Assembly (NCBI RefSeq): GCF_032884065.1
Contig: NW_027062693.1
Coordinates: 1,599,631-1,663,630 of the forward strand
DNA length: 64,000 nucleotides
Direction: 5' to 3'
DNA from: Artemia franciscana
Lineage: Eukaryota > Arthropoda > Branchiopoda > Anostraca > Artemiidae
The translations under genes and the position numbers were made by a program. A model generated the notes under the pieces. The model was not told the DNA's origin, made no database searches, and saw only the letters and a list, made by a program, of their open reading frames with translations. Of the stretch, positions 11,419-22,469 are shown in pieces (within the stretch, counting starts at the first letter, position 1; every line of letters begins with the position of its first letter).

Positions 11419-12120
11419 TTGCCTGTTATTGCTCAAAGATTAAAGATACATTCTTCTGAAGCCTTAAATCCCACACAAGTAAATAATTCAAATAAACCCA
11501 CAAACACGATTTACCTACCTTATATTCCGAAAATTACTTCAAAACTGAAAAAAGTTTGTTTAAAGAACAATTTATGTGTTGTGTTCACAACCAATTTAAG
11601 TATAACGAATCTTTTCAATTCTGGTAAGGATAAAACCCCAATTACTCGTCTACGAGGGGTGTATCAAATACCATGTAGTTGTGGAAATTATTACATTGGT
11701 CGAACCCACCAAAATTTAGGAACAAGATTGCAGCAACACAAAAAAAGTATTGAAAAAGCATTAAAATCTAAAAATAACTCCATATCTTTCGATTCAGCTT
11801 TAAGTAATCATATTTTTGAAAATCCACACCATTATGTTCTATTTAACAAAACAATTCTAATTAGCAATGACCTAGGAATCAAACAAACTATCCGTGAGGC
11901 AATCGAAATCAAACAAAACTTAAATAATAACACATCCCTAAATAGAGACTCGGGTGAATACACACTCAACCCTATGTACACAAAATTAATTATAGAAAAT
12001 AATGTAATTCAAAATAAAACAAAAGTAGGAACGAACACAAGCAAGCCCAATATCAAAAGAACTATCAGATTAGCTGCAGAGAAGGCAAATATCGCAATAA
12101 GAAATCATTCCAATTTTTAA
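11419..12120 (+). CDS. GIY-YIG endonuclease, C-terminal part of Penelope-like polyprotein
   Basis: Open for 233 codons, probably continuous upstream in the intact element, so the nominal start (a non-ATG codon at 11419) is not a true initiator. Residues about 80-97 hold the GIY-YIG core as G-V-Y-Q-I-P-C-S-C-G...Y-Y-I-G-R-T, followed by 'RLQQHKKSI' with the catalytic-type Arg. Further on come 'ALSNHIFENPHHY' and an 'REAIEIKQNLNNN' segment supplying the conserved Glu. The Cys pair inserted after GVYxI is typical of Penelope-like enzymes. Upstream, 'PYIPKITSKLKKVCLK' matches the linker that joins reverse transcriptase to endonuclease in this family. In complete elements the domain nicks target DNA for retrotransposition. 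This frame is intact but lacks its reverse transcriptase, so the copy is not autonomous. A related but broken piece lies at 24248-24440. Confidence 0.85.
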   Translation: MPVIAQRLKIHSSEALNPTQVNNSNKPTNTIYLPYIPKITSKLKKVCLKNNLCVVFTTNLSITNLFNSGKDKTPITRLRGVYQIPCSCGNYYIGRTHQNLGTRLQQHKKSIEKALKSKNNSISFDSALSNHIFENPHHYVLFNKTILISNDLGIKQTIREAIEIKQNLNNNTSLNRDSGEYTLNPMYTKLIIENNVIQNKTKVGTNTSKPNIKRTIRLAAEKANIAIRNHSNF

Positions 12121-12304
12121 TAAATGCAGTTAGTGAAATGAATGAACCTTTTTATCTTGCAAAATGTTAGCTTTTATCAGACAGTCTTGGCTGAACTTTT
12201 CCTTAAGAAGTAATGATGCCAAGGGTATTTAAAAAAAAAAACAAATGGATTTTTAACTGAGAACTTTTATTGTAAGTGTTTTATTGTTTTTTATTTTTAC
12301 TTTG

Positions 12305-12350
12305 CTGAAGACCACCCTTCGATATAGGGCCGAAATATTCAAAATAGGTT
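12305..12350 (+). ncRNA. Hammerhead ribozyme-like motif (degenerate)
   Basis: CTGAAGA at 12305-12311 fits the hammerhead core CUGANGA. It is followed by a stem-loop region with CCACCCT and AGGGCC, then GAAA at 12332-12335, then short complementary pieces before 'ATA'. Stem II would pair CCACCC with GGGCCG, with two mismatches. Stem I is not convincing in the linear sequence. Hammerheads in this position are known for Penelope-like terminal repeats. This copy is probably inactive or marginal. Confidence 0.35.
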
Positions 12351-12406
12351 TTGTTGGTTCACTGTCTTGGGAAAAAAGTCCTCATTATTCTCTCTTTTGT
12401 TGTTGT
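12333..12406 (-). repeat. Right inverted repeat of the Penelope-like element
   Basis: Reverse complement of 11342-11412, running 'aaatattcaaaataggtttt' through 'actgtcttgggaaaaaagtc'. It begins at the GAAA of the hammerhead-like motif and ends one base before the right target duplication. Confidence 0.85.
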
Positions 12407-12468
12407 GTTTTGGTTACTATTGAGCCGGGTCGCTCCTTACTACAGCGTCGACTACTATACAGCGTCGA

Positions 12469-13264
12469 CTTCAGAATTAACATCCCGAAAAACTTGAGAT
12501 CAGAATGGAATACTTCAAATGTGAATTTGTGCCCATGGGATTTTTCCATTTGGGAATTGAGCAACTGCAGCTGACCAATGAAGCTAAACAGCGCGTAGAA
12601 AATTTGTCAGAAGAGGCAGTTAAATTCATGGAGTACTTTGGCTCTCACTTTTCTACTGGAATTCATCATTATTTTGGAATGAATATTTATTACAGTGCAA
12701 AAAAATTCCGGCAAAAAGGAGTACATCAGGATTTTGACGGAAAAGACATAAAAGAGTATAAGGAAAAAATAACTAAAAATCCTGAAGAAGCAAAAATTAT
12801 TAGTCGGGAACCGGCTAAACATCTTAATGGTGTCTAGCAATTTTTAAAAAAAGACTTCCCTTTTCAATCCGACTTGCTAAGATTGGCATGGATTCAAAAA
12901 ACAGACTCAAGAGTCCGACCTCATACAGTCAATAAAGAGAAAATTACTGGATGAAATTCAACAAGAAAGGATACAAAAAAGAAAAGTATCTGATGAGAAA
13001 AGGAATTAGAACTTAACTTGAAGAGAAAAATAAATCAAAGAGCGAAAAAATATCGAAATGAAGAACAAATACCACCAAATAAGATGTAGGATGAATCCAC
13101 AGAACCAGAAAATGAATCTAAATAATCGAAGCATTAATCTACGGAGCAAAAGGAAAGATTCAAATTTAGAGTTTGTTCTTCAATACCATACAAGAAACTT
13201 TATTTTGTTTTTTAATATATTTTCTACTGGGGCTCATCATTATGGTGAAATAAATATTAAATAA
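12469..13264 (+). pseudogene. Decayed MACPF-like / VLIG-like protein fragment
   Basis: The frame 12505-12837 contains 'EEAVKFMEYFGSHFSTGIHH' at about residues 36-55. F/Y-G-S/T-H followed by a G-rich turn is the signature of MACPF-type domains, and the same 'FGSH...G..H.GG' string occurs in invertebrate very large inducible GTPase (VLIG-like) proteins. Here the expected GG is FG. A second piece at about 13206-13264 reads 'FSTGAHHYGEINI', clearly a sister of 'FSTGIHHYFGMNI', so the segment was duplicated. Between them (12840-13060) frames are broken and Lys-rich. ATG 12505 is the first Met, but the match suggests an internal exon piece without its true start. Function cannot be inferred. The identification is moderate to weak. 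Confidence 0.4.
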
Positions 13265-14590
13265 ACTTATAAAAAATTACAATCTATCTATCTATATAAA
13301 AATGTAGTGTCTGTCTGTTACATGACCGTCATTACGGTTACACGAGTAAAACTTGAAAGAATTAAAAACTATCTTTAAAAAAATGGAAAAAATAATAAAA
13401 TAAAAGAAAACAAAAAAGGGAAAAAAAACTATCTTCTATCAAAAAGAGACTAGACCGCTCTCGTTGCCAGAACATTTCTCTTGCATCGATAAAGTTAAAA
13501 CATTTTCTTTTTATTTTATACCTTCGGTAAGGGGAACTGAACTATTGTTACTTCTAAATTGATAAAGTCATCGATAAAATACGCATTCAAAAAATCAATG
13601 GCGGTAATTTAGCGAATTATTTTGTTTTTACTTAAATGATAGAATTTTGGAAAGGGATCATTCGATTATAAATTGAAAATTTTAGGGCTCTATATAATAT
13701 TCAAAAGTGGCTGGAGGCTAAAAATCTTCTCTCTATCACCTTTTTTAAACTACACTTCCCCTGAGTAGACAGTATCGAAATTTTAAGATAGACATTTTGC
13801 TCAAAATAGTTCAAAGGTTTTCATTGTTGAAATAACCCCATACCAAAGGGTTAAGTTACTCGAACTACCCACTTCTTGCATATGAGTTTTTTTAGTAAAG
13901 GAGCTATGTTTGATCCTGGGTCTCTAAGAAGACTTTGAGTATATAGGTGAAATTTTCAGGGAATCTTTAGAGAGTTCTCGAGTATATTCAAAACCTAAGA
14001 TATGCTGGTTGTCCAAAAGGAATATCTGCACGGCAATGTCTATGAAGCCACTGAAATTAATCAAGATTAATCAGGGGTTGTTTGTTTTGGGTCTTTGTAT
14101 TATCAGCCCCCTCAATCGATGGCATTTCTGGCGCGACCTGAAAAAGAGTGACAATTGTTCTTCCCTTGAAATACATTTTAGTAAAAAGCTACTAAAATAT
14201 AGTTCATATAGTTAGACTTTCTTAAAAATATATCAAATTCAAAACTTCAATAAATTAACGAATAGTAAGCAGGATGTAACAATTTCTGTTTTTTCAAAGC
14301 GCGACTAATCACTAAAAGGATTCATTATTTTAGTAGCAGAATGATCCTAACTATTTCCCCTTGATTAAGGCTAAAAGAATCTCTTGTTTTGGCTATTTCT
14401 TTGGGGACGTTAAAGCCCTCAAGGCCCCTTCAAAACTATCGAGAGGGTTCTTTCATTTAGCTGAAAAGAATTTTTTTTTTTAGGATGGGCTATAGCATTA
14501 AACCGTCCCTTCAGAGATAGCACACAAAAATACTCGACATCTTAGTTGTTTCACCATGCCAAAAAACGTTAAGATTTTTACTGCTAAAAC
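13265..14590. other. Mostly unrecognised; possible Helitron-like start near 13285
   Basis: At about 13285-13320, 'tctatctatctatataaaaa' followed by 'tgtctgtctgtt' resembles the T-rich 5' ends of arthropod Helitrons (TCTATATATATAAAA...). I could not find a matching 3' hairpin plus CTRR end, so this is only a pointer. The rest is AT-rich with short chance frames. Confidence 0.25.
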
Positions 14591-16934
14591 ATTATGCTTT
14601 GCGAAAAACATTAATAATTTTCATACGTGACGGCTGGCAATATTGATGAGCCTTGCGGAGGTGGCACAAGTCTTTTAGGCCTTGCATTCTCATCTTAAAT
14701 GTGAGTCGAAGGGACGGCATTCTTTCCGCTTCGTTGTGGGGCCATGGAAGGGCCGGCAATTTCGCTATGCATAGACGCAGCATTCACGTCTGCAAGTCTC
14801 GATGGGTCTGCATCTTGGGCACTAGATATGAATGTTGAATGACATGCCCTTGTCTGTTTTAGGGTAAGGGTATTGGTCATAATCTTCCATAAATAGAAAA
14901 GAAATTTTTGTTTTTCATGAAGCAATTGGATTAAAATCATAGTTTCCTATTAATTTTACTTCTAGCAGTCCATAACCCCAAGCGTATCATCAAAATTCTT
15001 GTAATAAAACTAAATGATTTTGTTTTTCCAAATAACTTGAGCCTAATTTCAACATGATCCGGATTAAATTTGACTCACTTCTATTGCACCCCAGCCCCTA
15101 TATATTAATGTTATAACCTTTTCCTTCTCCAGCTTAAATTTTTAGCTTTCGAAGTAATTTTCACGGTTCACGAGGAAAAAATTAAGAAAGAAAAAAAATG
15201 TTTCGAAGAAAATCAAAGGAAATAGGCTTCAGCAGTTATTTAAGGAATTTGCAATCATTCCACTCCCTGGGAATTTTACTGAGGCCTAAGTACCTCAATT
15301 CTATGACAAGAATTCAAAATCAAGACAAAAATGCGACAGTCGATTGAGAGTACAGAGTTTCGTTTGCACCCAAGTACCCTTATTCACATTTATTTCCCTT
15401 AAGGCTGATAATATAGGCCTGCTTGGTGCATCGAAATACCCTCCCAGGACATTGTTTAGTCTTTAGACCCGGTCTCATTAACCCAACCTAACCCTTTTTC
15501 AAAATAGCAAAAAGTAGCTAAACTAGAATTTTAACAATTTTTGCTTATTTAGGGTACAATCCTAGGCATTTGCTTATAAAAACCGCTTTTCTGTGAGAAT
15601 TAGGGACAATAAATAGACCACACCAGAAGGTTTTCTTGGAGGAATAGTTATTTTTTTTTCTCTGTGAACTCTCCTTATTAACTACTAAATTACAAAAACA
15701 ATAATTACACACAACCGCCCTGGGGGAGGCTCAAAGAGCCTGATGTTGGACGGCTGCAATCCTCTGATTCTCAACCTAATTTAATAAGAAAAAAAAGAAA
15801 CTAAAAAAACGGAAACTAAAGAAGGACAAAACACTCTCACTCAATTACTCCTTAATACCAGAATATACATAAATAAAGGCTATTAATAGTCTTCTTCAAA
15901 TAGAATACTCCAAGATAGTTTTCTTGGAGGAATAGTTATTAAACATTATGACTAGTTTGAAGAAAATAGCAATTTTGAAATGTTCATGAGAGTTGAGTAG
16001 AGGGAAAACGGTTGCTTTTGATTTAGTTTAACATAACCCTCAACATTCTCCAAAGTTTCACCTTAATACCGTTAGAATTTTCAAATATAAATGCAAACAG
16101 TCTCTTTTGCTAATGTCAAATTTTTGCATATGAAGAACGGGCAAATATCGTAATTTACAATTCTTACCCTGCGACTGGGAAGGGGGGCATGTTATCCTTG
16201 GAGCCATAGGCATTAGAACTTTTGACTAGTTTGAACAAAGTGAAAATTTCAAAATTTTCACGAGAGTTGAACAAAAAGGCCAATGGTGGCTTTTGATTTA
16301 GATTGTTTGAATTTGACTCTTAACAAACGTTCAGTATAAATATACAAGATGTAGATGTAGAGTCATTCAGTTTAACCCAAATAGATGAGGCCGAAAACCG
16401 CGGTAGGACGGGTTAGTTCAAGAGCTATTTGGTTGTTTTTTATTTGTTTATAAATATGCATATATTTCGTCGGTGATAATAAGCACGGGGTTCCATAGGG
16501 AGCTTATGGTAGGCAAGCCACTTTGCCCAGGAAGGGAAATTAAAGCACTGAAACCCTATAGGCATGTTTGTATTCTTGTGATGAGCCCTTGTGTTAGATG
16601 GTCGCCTTTAAATTATTTGTTTGATTTATAGTTTTAATTATTCGGTATATGACAACTTATACTTAATTGCGACACGAGTGCCTGTCCATAGGTTATTCTT
16701 TGTGATTGAATTTGTATGGCTATGCTGTTTGACCTATATAATAGGATGGATGAGTAGGGGTAGGGCCTCATTCAAGTACTTATATATATATATTAATTAC
16801 TAAAGTCGGAAAACAGTCTTCCTTTCTCATTCTGTCTTTTTTTTTGTTTGTTTTTTTATCTGTTGTATGGTATGTGTTTGTTTCTGTTTTGTGCTGTTGC
16901 ATTGGTGATTTCCTTTTTCACTATAAAATTAAAA
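14591..16934. other. Unrecognised sequence with small duplications
   Basis: A locally less AT-rich patch at about 14640-14830 has an 81-codon minus-strand frame (14695-14940) without a known motif. The phrase 'ttttcttggaggaatagtta' occurs at about 15637 and again at about 15920. A block with 'tttgactagtttgaa' or its variant plus 'tgagagttga' occurs at about 15950-16030 and 16225-16300. A short (AT)n tract lies at 16783-16796. No gene could be supported. Confidence 0.4.
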
Positions 16935-18037
16935 AAAGAATAAGTTTTTTTAACTGAAAGCAAGAATCGAAATTAAAACTTGAAAGAAACATAAATTATT
17001 CTGTTTATGAAAGGGGCTGTTACCTTCTCAACACTTTGCTCCTTATGAAAAGGTCCTTATGGTTTATAAAATAGAGTTGTGAGAAAGATCAACCCTTAAC
17101 GTAGAGAGCTGGGCATTGAGATTGGGACAGCCCCTTTCATATACGAAATAATTTCTGTGCGTTTAAAGTTTTAATGCCGCTTCTTACTTTCAGCAAAAAA
17201 ATTTGTTTTTTATTTAATTCCTGAATATTTTTGAATTAATGCAGGTTTTGATTTTGGCTCACCGTAAATGAATAATTAAAATAAATACATATTAATTTTT
17301 GCTATTTCTTGCCAAATAGCCTTCTTACAGTTTTCAATGGACGATTTTGAGAAAGTAAGGGGTGTAGGAGGGGGCCTAATTGCTCTCCAATTTTTTGGTT
17401 ACTTAAAAAGGCCACTGAAACTTTTCAATTTCCTTAAGAACATTCTGATTAGTAATAAATATACTTAGCTTTTGAATTAACTTACGTAACAAATTTCTAT
17501 ATTCGTATGTTTTATCACTTATATGAGGGAGTTCTTCCCCTAGTCAATACTTCACTCTTTACGCTAAGAACTTTTGCGGTCACTTAAAAAGAGCACAAGA
17601 ACTTTTAAGTTCCTTTGAAATGAGCCAGTGACATTTTAGGACTACTGGGTCGATGCGACCACCCCTAAGAAAATAAATAAATAAAGACGCGTCTATGATC
17701 TTTCATCTGGCAAAAAACGCAGTATTCCACATTTTTGCAGATAGGAGCTTGAAATCTCTACACTAGGGTTCTCTAATAAGCTAGATCTGATTGTAGGATT
17801 TTCATCAAGCTTTTTAGTGGGTATTTACTCCTTTTTTGAAAAAAGTAAATTTTTTCAGGCTCTTAGCAACGTTTGATGGATATGACAAAACTTTATGAAG
17901 CTTGTAGATTAAAAATCAACATAAAAATCTGATTATTTTGATGTATCTCTTAGCATGAAAACTCTGTTTTTAGAGTATCAATTACTATTGAACTGGGTCT
18001 CTTCTCACTATAGTTCGTTACCACGGACTGTTTTGAT
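16935..18037 (+). mobile_element. Foldback-family copy, left arm shortened
   Basis: Starts at the same internal point of the left arm as the copy at 5190 ('agtttttttaactgaaagca'). It folds back at about 17040-17100, continues through the right arm to about 17565 ('ctctttacgctaag'), then jumps to the distal right arm from 'cacttaaaaagagcac', and ends with 'gttcgttaccacggactg' and 'ttttgattc' at about 18037. The jump is an internal deletion of about 800 nt relative to the 2081-5189 arm. The terminal hairpin has one mismatch (CGGACTG). Confidence 0.7.
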
Positions 18038-18049
18038 TCATTTGTTTTT

Positions 18050-18417
18050 AGAATTAAATAAAAAAGACACAAGTTTTTTTTACTGGAATTAAGGAGTGAC
18101 ATTACAACTTAAAACGACCAGAAACTATTCTGTATATGAAAGAGGCAATCCCCTCCTCAACCACTCTTTGCGCTAAAGTTTTAGTTGTTTTAAAAAGTAG
18201 AGTTGTGAGAAAGAGTCAAACTTTGGCGTAAAGATCGGGGTGTAGAAGAGGGCGACAGCCCCTTTAATATACTGAATAATCAGAAATATTTAAAATCAGA
18301 ATTAAAATCTAGTTCTTTTGATGTATACATTGGTATCAAAATTTCGTTTTTTGGAGTTTTGATAACTATTGAGTCGGGTCTCTCCATACTACAGCTCGTT
18401 ACCCTGAACCGTTTGAT
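18050..18417 (+). mobile_element. Short foldback derivative, head-to-tail with the previous copy
   Basis: Left arm remnant (about 18070-18175), spacer, start of the right arm (about 18215-18285), then a direct jump to the terminal segment 'aaaatcagaattaaaatct...' and 'gagtcgggtctctcc', ending 'ctcgttaccctgaaccgttt'. It is only about 360 nt long. Again the copy begins at the inner left-arm boundary a few bases after the end of its upstream neighbour, as at 5190. Confidence 0.65.
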
Positions 18418-21400
18418 ATCTTGTAAGCTTGTAGATATTTTCGAGCGACAACAACAAACCCTGTCAAAATATAGGTGACTGTCAAAACTTCTTTGAACAT
18501 GTAAAACAAACGGGAAACAATTGGTTTCGAAATTCAAGGGTCCTCTGTCGAAAATATTGCTGCCGAATTTATGGGTACTTTTTCAAAAACGAGAGATTTT
18601 GATCATTATTAAATGTAACAATATTTCGCATGAAAGAAAAATTAGCCCATTTTACTTATTTAATTCTAGAAGCTTGTTTTTTCTGTCATCTAAGGTACTG
18701 CCACTTGGCCTCATTCCATGTTCATATATTTAAGCATCAACTTTGTTAATCAGAACACCCAAATTCATTTATCACTAAATAAATTTGAAGTACACACTCT
18801 CTTAGTGAACTTTATATAAATTTTATTTCAAATAGATCCAAAGCTGTAAGACACAAAATATTTTCTCTGAACTCTTTCCTAATCAGCTTCAACTCTTATC
18901 CCACCCAACCGCAGCCAAAACGCTAATGAGATATGTTAAATTCTTCGATTTTACAAACTTCGTAAAATCTTAAGTAGGACATTCATATTTAAAGGATTCT
19001 GTTGTTTCCAGACAAAGAAATGTCAAAACTAAAAATTTTAAACTGGATGAAACTGGTGGATCAACTTTGAAATGACCAAATGTTGACAAAACTTTAACTG
19101 TGAACCAAAAAGTAACCTTCGCTGGACCGTTAGAGCTGAGAGAAAGTGGCCCATTCCTGATGGCGTTTGTAAAGCGACCTTTATCACTCTATAATATCAC
19201 ACATTATACTATAGAGACCTAGGTCACACGGTTAAACCCCATATAGGTATCCTATTTCGTCCACATACCCTGGGTAATTTTTTAATTTTTGGCTTCACAT
19301 TTGTAATTAAACAATTAGATTTGAAGATTTTTTTTACATACTGAAATCCTTTTCAAACCAAATAAAGTCTTTTGGGGCAGAAAAGGTGGTTTTTCAGCAA
19401 AAAATTTCAAATCGGTAAATCCTCTACTCTATTTTAAAAGTTTCAATTAATACTCTCAACAATTTCTCAGCTATTGCTGATATTCTTTTTTGACAGTCGG
19501 TCAGTATAAAGTGCGTTTTGATTGGGTTTGGTATGCCTCTCAACGAAAAACGGAAAATTAACGTACTGGTAAAACTTTAACGTAAATTACATACTGGTCT
19601 TGAGGAAACTTGTCGGTTGTATGTCCAACTCATGTTAGTACTTGCTCTTTTTGACTTTTACTTGGTCATTTATTGTAATTTCTTTTCATTTTGGGTTTCA
19701 CTCATTTATTGATGGTAATTTTTGGTAGTTTTGCACTTGGAAAATTATTTATCTTTATTTCAGCTCATTTTTTGTCTTGTGGATCTTTTCTCTTTTTTCT
19801 GAAAAACTTGTTTTGTAGGAAAAACTTTTTTAAATAAATTTAATAGAAAAAATGAAAAAATTCATGAAAAAATGTTTTATATACTTGCATTTTTTCTACA
19901 GGAAACCATAGTTTAGCTACTATTTGTATGTTTGAGAAACTTCCCAACAATATTTAATTTTGACACAAATAGTATTGTTTAACTATAATTAACCAAATAG
20001 TATTAAAAAAAAAACTTAACCTAATATTCCAAAAAATTCCATCTATGCTCTTCTACAACCAGAGCACACTTATAATTTTTTGATTTATCTCAATTGTAAG
20101 AACGGATGTAGAAGTTGTAGTAGTAGCCGAATAGTAGTAATTTTAGCAATAGAAGTAGTAATACTAGTAATAGAAGATTGCTATAATATAGATCGTTATA
20201 TGACACATAATAAAGGACTTTTATTTTAGGTTATCCTAACTCGATTGTCACCTTCAACTCAGGGGATATGCAACCTCTTTGACGGTATGAAGATACCTAT
20301 ATTGAAATCACCAACACAATTTAACGATAATATCCATATCAAGTCGCCGTCCGATAACAATGAGCCAGAATACTTACATGATAAGCTATTGAGGGATTGG
20401 TCTGGATAAGCGAGCGTTAACAATATAACTTCACTTAATATTTGAATGAATGGTTTGGATGTTAGTTTTGCTCAACCAATTGCCTTTGAACAGCTAAGTG
20501 TGTCATTGAACGATCTGGTTGGTTTGACCCCACCGATGCACTCAAAAAAATATTCAGTGAGCGGGAAGATTTGACATATCAATCCACCCCTCTTACACAG
20601 TGATGGTAATGAAGGACTAAGTGGTAGTGGTAGTACAGCATAGGAAAATCCCCTAGCGCCCTCTGTATTGCATGGCTTTTGTTTGCCTTGCACAGTTTAT
20701 ATATTTAAAGACCGAGTTTGGGGATTCATTTAACACCCTTATGGCAGGTAGTATTATAACGGATCCGAAAGACACGTCAGACTCCTAGGTGGGCAAGATT
20801 CGAGCCCTTCTTGAACCAAAGATTAAGGAATGGGGTAGGGAGGATGGCGTTAAGCCACCTATCATACAAAAATTGTTTCATTCAAACAAAAGTCAGATGA
20901 TGTATATTCTCACTATTTGCAAACTAAAATGCAAACACTTCACCTGCACTTATATAATTTTGAGGGTATATTTTTTGTATTGGGTTGATAGTAATTTGAC
21001 AAAATTGTATAATCGTAATGAAAGGGGGATTAGGTAAGTGGTTTTAATTATTAAAAATTTATATATAAATGTGTTTAAACTTAACAAAAGTTTTATTTTA
21101 AGAGGCGGGAGAGGAAGTCTATAATTTTAAAATATAATTCAGATTTAAAGGGATATTAAGGCGCACAACAAATTTGTTTCGTTACAGGTCTTCAGTTCTT
21201 TAGATACAAATCCCTTATAGCAGCCCACAACCCCATGATAAGCGATGTCAGTAAGACATATTTGGAAATTTTGAAATTTAATAGGACGGGGAGGGGGTAG
21301 ATTTTCCTAGGGTACTTTTAATTTTTTTAATGGTCAATACCTAGCAAAAATTAAAGGAATAGATATTTTTTGGTGGTCTAATGAATTTTTAAGGATTGGT

Positions 21401-22469
21401 TTTACCATCTTGCATTATGATACAGAACTTCAGAAGGGTGTGTACAAACATAAAAGGGTATATTGCCGTCAGTTGAATCTGTGAATCACTGGGCATGGCT
21501 TCCTTACGAGTTTTTATAGATTTTATACTAAATTGAAGTCAAAACATCATCTGAGGAATCTGGTCTGTGGCAGTTGCAATGGCTACTGAGTCCTCTGACA
21601 AGGGATGTACGGACCCTCTTCTAAGTGTTTTTAAGTAATTAATGTAAAATATTTTACAAGTGTTGATTAAAATCTTGTGTATTTATTATAAATAATAAAA
21701 AACATCTAATATTCCAATTTTTTATTCTCGGGCATTGTAGTACTAGAACTGAGAGGGAAGTTATTGTTGTTTATTCATTAAATAACAACATTTTACAGTT
21801 TGTTGAATTCCAACTGTTGAAGCCGTTGACGACAGAAACAGTCAGAGTAATATATTTGAATCTGAAACTCCTTTCATATCTTTTCTTTGGGGTTCATTAA
21901 TGTTGGGCAATACAACACTTATAGCAAAAATAATCAAAAATCCTATTCAGAGGTTTTTGAAAAACCCCGAAAAATCTACTGTTTCTACAGTGTTTGGCAA
22001 GAGTCCTGTGATAAAATAAAAACTATTGCGCTAGACACAAATTTCATATTGGTACTTGGGGTGTTAAGTATTATTGAACTAAGCTCTTGGTTGATTTTTG
22101 ATGATTTACCTAAATCAATTGAACAAATAAACCGCCTGTTTAAATTTTGTTGGATCTCAGTCAAATTATACCTGAAGATTGGTATTTGCTCACAGATATT
22201 TTTGACGATATAATTACCGCATATTTTCCATTGAAAAGTAAAAAAGGTCATTAATTGCCATCATGACACTGAAAAAAAATACAGAAAATATATGAATTTA
22301 TTTTCCGTCAAAGTAATTCGAAATTAACATTTATAAAAGCCATGGTCAAATATGGTTGTGGAAAAAAATTTATCTTGCATCAGGACTTTGTTTACCTAAA
22401 CCTATGGTGATGTTTAATTGCCATAAGTAGTTAAGTAATAGACAAAGCAACATTTTTCTAGTGTACGTT
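18418..22469. other. Unrecognised sequence with minor repeats
   Basis: No gene could be supported. About 19690-19790 resembles 29385-29480 (shared 'tcatttattga' and 'cttggaaaa' context), an unnamed dispersed repeat. An imperfect AGT/ATA triplet tract lies at about 20105-20185. The region 20220-20800 is less AT-rich but shows only short broken frames. Overlapping frames on both strands at 21887-22251 (108 and 88 codons) have no recognisable motif. Confidence 0.4.

Larger units (their letters stand above)
11305..12407 (+). mobile_element. 5'-truncated Penelope-like retroelement
   Basis: A 1.1-kb insertion with an 11-bp target duplication (11294-11304 and 12408-12418, 'ttttggttact'). It carries a GIY-YIG endonuclease frame (11419-12120) and inverted repeats of about 70 nt close to both ends. 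The reverse transcriptase part is absent. Penelope-like elements are known for a C-terminal GIY-YIG endonuclease, variable terminal repeats that may lie in inverted orientation, 5' truncation, and hammerhead ribozyme motifs in those repeats. All but the reverse transcriptase are seen here. Confidence 0.85.
10855..12447 (+). mobile_element. Foldback-family right end, split by a Penelope-like element
   Basis: From about 10855 ('tttggtcactcaaaaagggc') to 11304 the sequence follows the distal right arm of the 2081-5189 element. It stops at 'gagttttggttact' and resumes at 12408 with the same 11 bases ('ttttggttact') then 'attgagccgggtcgctcctt', ending near 12447 without the complete terminal hairpin. 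The interruption is the Penelope-like insertion at 11305-12407. The foldback fragment is therefore older than that insertion. Confidence 0.75.

Noticed and set aside
13285-13340. Helitron 5' terminus
   Set aside because: Only the T-rich start is similar. No 3' hairpin with CTRR or Rep/helicase coding was found, so it is mentioned as a pointer only.
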